The notes below the pieces were generated by a model that searched no databases, was not told the DNA's origin, and was given only the letters and a program-made list of their open reading frames with translations. Made by a program: the position numbers and the translations under genes. Below are positions 6,021-8,766 of a stretch of DNA of 8,766 nucleotides, in pieces (position 1 is the stretch's first letter; every line of letters starts with the position of its first letter). Origin of the DNA: CAYJIL01 sp964370235 (GTDB taxonomy: Bacteria > Bacteroidota > Bacteroidia > Bacteroidales > Rikenellaceae); contig CAYJIL010000094.1 of assembly GCA_964370235.1 (NCBI GenBank), forward strand, positions 1 through 8,766. Reading direction: 5' to 3'.

Positions 6021-7054
6021 TAGATATAAATTCTTTAGTAAGAGATAATATAAGAAACCTGAGCCCCTACTCAACGGCAAGGGACGAGTACCAAGGCGAT
6101 ATTGGCATCTATCTCGATGCCAACGAAAACCCAAATGATAATGGTGTTAATCGCTATCCCGACCCTCACCACACACAGCTGCGTGAGAGGCTCTCGCAGC
6201 TAAAAGGCGTAGCTAGCGAATCTATATTTGTTGGTAACGGAAGCGACGAGGCAATCGACCTTATATTTAGAATCTTTTGTACTCCAGCCAAAGACAATGT
6301 TGTTGCCATTGCCCCTTCGTATGGTATGTATTCGGTGGCGGCAGCAACTAATGATATTGAGCTTCGTACTGTGCAGCTCGAAGAGGATTTTTCGCTAGAT
6401 AGCGACAAAATTGTGCAGAGTGTCGATGCTAATACAAAAGCAATATTTTTGTGCTCGCCCAATAATCCAACGGGCAATAGCTTTCCACAGGAACAAATCC
6501 TTGGGCTTGCATCCTCGCTTGGTGTAATGGTGGTGGTAGACGAGGCGTATATTGACTTTTCGGACAAGCCATCGATGGTGGCCAACATTGCCACACACCC
6601 AAACCTAATTATTCTGCAAACCCTATCAAAAGCGTGGGGAATGGCAGCAATTAGGTGTGGGCAGGCTATATCGTCGCCACAGGTTATTACATATATGAAT
6701 AGGGTAAAGTACCCATACAACGTAAACAAACTATCACAAGAGGCGGCGCTTGCTGGGCTGAGCAACGAGGCTAATATTGCTTTGCAAGTGGCACAAATAA
6801 AGAGCGAGCGAGAGCGCATGGCAGCTAGCCTTTCGGCACTAAAGCTAACAAAGACAGTTTACCAGTCCGATGCAAATTTTTTGCTAGTAAAGGTAGAGGG
6901 GGCAAACAAGCTATACGATTTGCTAATAGAGCAGGGTGTTATAGTGCGCAATCGCAGTAGCGTAAAGGGGTGTGAAGATTGCCTAAGAATCACCATTGGT
7001 ACGCCAAGCGAAAACGATAGAGTAATTGAGATTTTAACGACACAAGACAACTAG
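6017..7054 (+). CDS. hisC: Histidinol-phosphate aminotransferase
   Basis: HisC transfers an amino group from glutamate to imidazole acetol phosphate, giving histidinol phosphate, with PLP as cofactor. The 345-residue protein is a fold-type I aminotransferase of normal family length. YLDANENP (32-39) is typical of the HisC N terminus; NGSDEAIDL (74-82) contacts the cofactor phosphate; SPNNPTGN (147-154) and DEAYIDFS (175-182) hold the pyridine ring; SKAWGMAAIRCG (204-215) contains the PLP-binding lysine K205; RITIGTP (324-330) has the substrate carboxylate-binding arginine. Its ATG lies in an ATGA overlap with hisD, and hisB begins after a 1-nt gap. Nothing essential is missing. Position in the his operon favours HisC over another aromatic aminotransferase. 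Confidence 0.96.
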   Translation: MIDINSLVRDNIRNLSPYSTARDEYQGDIGIYLDANENPNDNGVNRYPDPHHTQLRERLSQLKGVASESIFVGNGSDEAIDLIFRIFCTPAKDNVVAIAPSYGMYSVAAATNDIELRTVQLEEDFSLDSDKIVQSVDANTKAIFLCSPNNPTGNSFPQEQILGLASSLGVMVVVDEAYIDFSDKPSMVANIATHPNLIILQTLSKAWGMAAIRCGQAISSPQVITYMNRVKYPYNVNKLSQEAALAGLSNEANIALQVAQIKSERERMAASLSALKLTKTVYQSDANFLLVKVEGANKLYDLLIEQGVIVRNRSSVKGCEDCLRITIGTPSENDRVIEILTTQDN

Positions 7055-7055
7055 A

Positions 7056-8180
7056 GTGAAAAAGGTACTTTTTATAGATAGGGATGGCACGCTTATAAAA
7101 GAGCCACCCGTAGATTATCAGGTAGATAGTCTAGAGAAACTAGAGTTCTATCCGGGCGCAATAACGGCTATGAGCCATATTGCAAAGCTAGACTACCATT
7201 TGGCAATGGTTACAAACCAAGATGGTTTGGGGACAGACTCTTTTCCCGAGGAGACGTTCCACCCAGCTCACAATAAAATGGTAGATACCTTTGTGGGCGA
7301 GGGCGTAGTGTTTGATAGCGAGCATATCGATCGTTCGTTTGAAGAGGATGGTTCGCCATATCGCAAACCGGGCACAGCTATGCTAACTCAGTTTATGGAT
7401 GGTAGCTATGACCTTGCAGGTTCATATGTTATTGGCGATAGAATCACCGATATTATTCTAGCCAAAAACCTTGGAGCAAAGGGTATCCTTTTGCAACCCA
7501 AAGAGGTGGGCGAGGAGATGGTGCGTCAGGCACAGTTAGATGATGTGTGTGCACTCATTACCACCGATTGGACAAAAATATATGAGCTAGTGCGCTTTTC
7601 AGACCGCCGAGTCACAATCGAGAGAAAGAGTAGCGAAACCGATATTTCGCTAACTCTAGATCTTGACGGAGTAGGCGAGAGCCATATATCGACAGGGCTT
7701 GGGTTTTATGACCACATGCTGTGGCAGATTGTGCATCATGCAGGAGTGTCGCTTAATATTAGTGTAAAGGGCGATTTGCATGTAGACGAGCACCACACCA
7801 TCGAAGATAGTGCAATTGTTTTGGGCGAGGCAATAGCCTTGGCCTTGGGCAACAAACGAGGTATCGAGCGTTATGGCTTTTGCTTGCCAATGGACGAGTG
7901 TAATGCTACCGTGTTGCTAGATTTTGGTGGTAGAATCGATTTTGAGTGGAACGCACAATTTTCGCGTGAGATGATAGGGGATATGCCAACCGAAATGTTT
8001 GCGCACTTGTTTAAGAGCATAGCACAAGGAGCACGTTGCAACTTGCACATATCGGCAAATGGCGAGAACGAACACCACAAAATCGAAGGAATATTCAAGG
8101 CGTTTGCACGTGCACTAAAGGCAGCTGTGCGCCGAGACCCATTCAACTATTCACTACCATCAAGCAAAGGTATGTTATGA
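7056..8180 (+). CDS. hisB: Bifunctional histidinol-phosphatase / imidazoleglycerol-phosphate dehydratase
   Basis: HisB is a fusion of two pathway enzymes, 374 residues long (E. coli 355). Residues 1 to about 165 form a HAD-superfamily histidinol phosphatase: motif I FIDRDGT (D8, D10), motif II MVTNQDG (T53), motif III K104 (YRKP), motif IV GDRITD (D128, D132). Residues about 184-374 are IGP dehydratase, which converts IGP to imidazole acetol phosphate using Mn: DHMLWQIVHHAG (219-230), DEHHTIEDS (244-252), NEHHKIEG (338-345) supply metal ligands. The segment that carries the zinc-binding Cys/His loop in E. coli HisB (C93, H95, C101, C103) reads EHIDRSFEEDGSPYRKP (89-105) here and has no cysteine. 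The start is GTG 7056, one base after the hisC stop; no ATG fits the conserved KVLFIDRDGT start. hisH overlaps its end by 4 nt. Confidence 0.96.
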   Translation: MKKVLFIDRDGTLIKEPPVDYQVDSLEKLEFYPGAITAMSHIAKLDYHLAMVTNQDGLGTDSFPEETFHPAHNKMVDTFVGEGVVFDSEHIDRSFEEDGSPYRKPGTAMLTQFMDGSYDLAGSYVIGDRITDIILAKNLGAKGILLQPKEVGEEMVRQAQLDDVCALITTDWTKIYELVRFSDRRVTIERKSSETDISLTLDLDGVGESHISTGLGFYDHMLWQIVHHAGVSLNISVKGDLHVDEHHTIEDSAIVLGEAIALALGNKRGIERYGFCLPMDECNATVLLDFGGRIDFEWNAQFSREMIGDMPTEMFAHLFKSIAQGARCNLHISANGENEHHKIEGIFKAFARALKAAVRRDPFNYSLPSSKGML

Positions 8181-8758
8181 TAACAATTGTAGATTATAAA
8201 ACGGGGAATATCGAGTCGCTTAAAAATGCTCTTGCTAGGCTAGGGTGCGAGTATAGGTTATCTGCCGATGAGGCAGTGCTGAGAGCGAGCGAGCGAGTAA
8301 TACTACCTGGTGTGGGTGAGGCTGTTAATGCCATGAACTCATTAACAGAGAGAGGGCTCGATCAAATAATCCCAACGCTAACAGTTCCCGTAATGGGGAT
8401 ATGTTTGGGTATGCAGCTCATGTGTAGCCATAGCGAGGAGGGCGATGTTGATTGTTTGGGTATATTCTCAAACAGAGTTAAATCGCTAGATATGCCAGGG
8501 CTTAAAGTGCCACATGTGGGTTGGAATACTATCGAAAATTTGCGATCGCCACTCTACAAGGGCTTTGTGGGCGAGGAGTACATCTACTATGTTCACTCGT
8601 TTGGTGCCGAGGTTAACGAAAACACCATAGCCACTACCACCTATGGTCGCTCTTTTAGCGCATCGCTAGGGCGTGATAATTTTTATGGTTGCCAATTCCA
8701 CCCCGAAAAGAGCGGGGATGTTGGCGAGAGGATACTCAAAAATTTTATTTCGTTGTAG
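8177..8758 (+). CDS. hisH: Imidazole glycerol phosphate synthase, glutaminase subunit
   Basis: HisH is a class I glutamine amidotransferase that passes ammonia to HisF; together they turn PRFAR into IGP and AICAR. The 193-residue protein is of normal length. It starts MITIVDYKTGNIESL, has the oxyanion strand PGVGEA (44-49), the nucleophile elbow GICLGMQL with C76, the segment VPHVGWNTI (111-119), YYVHSFG (137-143), and the catalytic pair H175 and E177 in FHPEKSG. ATG 8177 lies in an ATGA overlap with hisB; an open frame extends upstream to 8036 but runs through hisB and lacks conservation. The window ends 8 bp later; its partner hisF, usually with hisA and hisI, should lie just beyond. Confidence 0.97.
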   Translation: MITIVDYKTGNIESLKNALARLGCEYRLSADEAVLRASERVILPGVGEAVNAMNSLTERGLDQIIPTLTVPVMGICLGMQLMCSHSEEGDVDCLGIFSNRVKSLDMPGLKVPHVGWNTIENLRSPLYKGFVGEEYIYYVHSFGAEVNENTIATTTYGRSFSASLGRDNFYGCQFHPEKSGDVGERILKNFISL

Positions 8759-8766
8759 ATTTAAAT

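Noticed and set aside
6166..6819. 217-residue open frame antisense to hisC
   Set aside because: It is fully contained in intact hisC, is rich in Ser, Leu and Cys as expected of a shadow frame, and shows no recognisable domain.
8036..8176. Upstream in-frame start for hisH inside hisB
   Set aside because: The extra residues come from the hisB coding region in another frame; the conserved MITIVDYKTGN begins at 8177.

Overview
The window looks like a chromosomal segment of a member of the Bacteroidota, most likely Bacteroidales. Three things point there. Perfect TAnnTTTG -7 boxes, the signature of the Bacteroidota primary sigma factor, lie upstream of three transcription units. Genes lack recognisable Shine-Dalgarno sequences. 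The his genes run in the order hisG-hisD-hisC-hisB-hisH, with a fused HisB and a long-form HisG. Intergenic DNA is very AT-rich. I cannot name a genus.

Layout, left to right. Positions 1-97 hold three related short hairpins at a spacing of 38-39 bp. Positions 97-426 (minus strand) encode a small membrane-anchored Gly/Phe-rich protein resembling the DUF4834 family. A divergent AT-rich promoter region (427-617) separates it from purB (618-1970) and asnS (1993-3381), which are 22 bp apart and probably cotranscribed, ending at a hairpin at 3444-3477. A gene-free stretch (3382-3704) follows. Next comes the his control region: a consensus promoter, an 18-residue leader peptide with four consecutive histidine codons (3705-3761), a possible antiterminator, and a strong intrinsic terminator (3818-3854). 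The structural genes hisG, hisD, hisC, hisB and hisH (3880-8758) are packed end to end with 1-4 nt overlaps or a 1 nt gap. The window ends 8 bp after hisH. hisA, hisF and hisI(E) would be expected next but are not seen.

The five his genes cover PRPP + ATP condensation (HisG), the late steps from IGP to histidine (HisB, HisC, HisD) and the glutaminase half of IGP synthase (HisH). IGP synthase releases AICAR, the same intermediate that PurB makes from SAICAR, so purB and his are metabolically linked although they appear to be separate transcription units.

The most interesting element is the his attenuator. The promoter -7 box ends only 5 nt before the leader ATG, so the leader peptide may be translated from a leaderless or almost leaderless mRNA. 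The geometry of the His codons, stop codon, antiterminator and terminator fits ribosome-stalling attenuation. No mobile element, tRNA, rRNA or CRISPR array was recognised.
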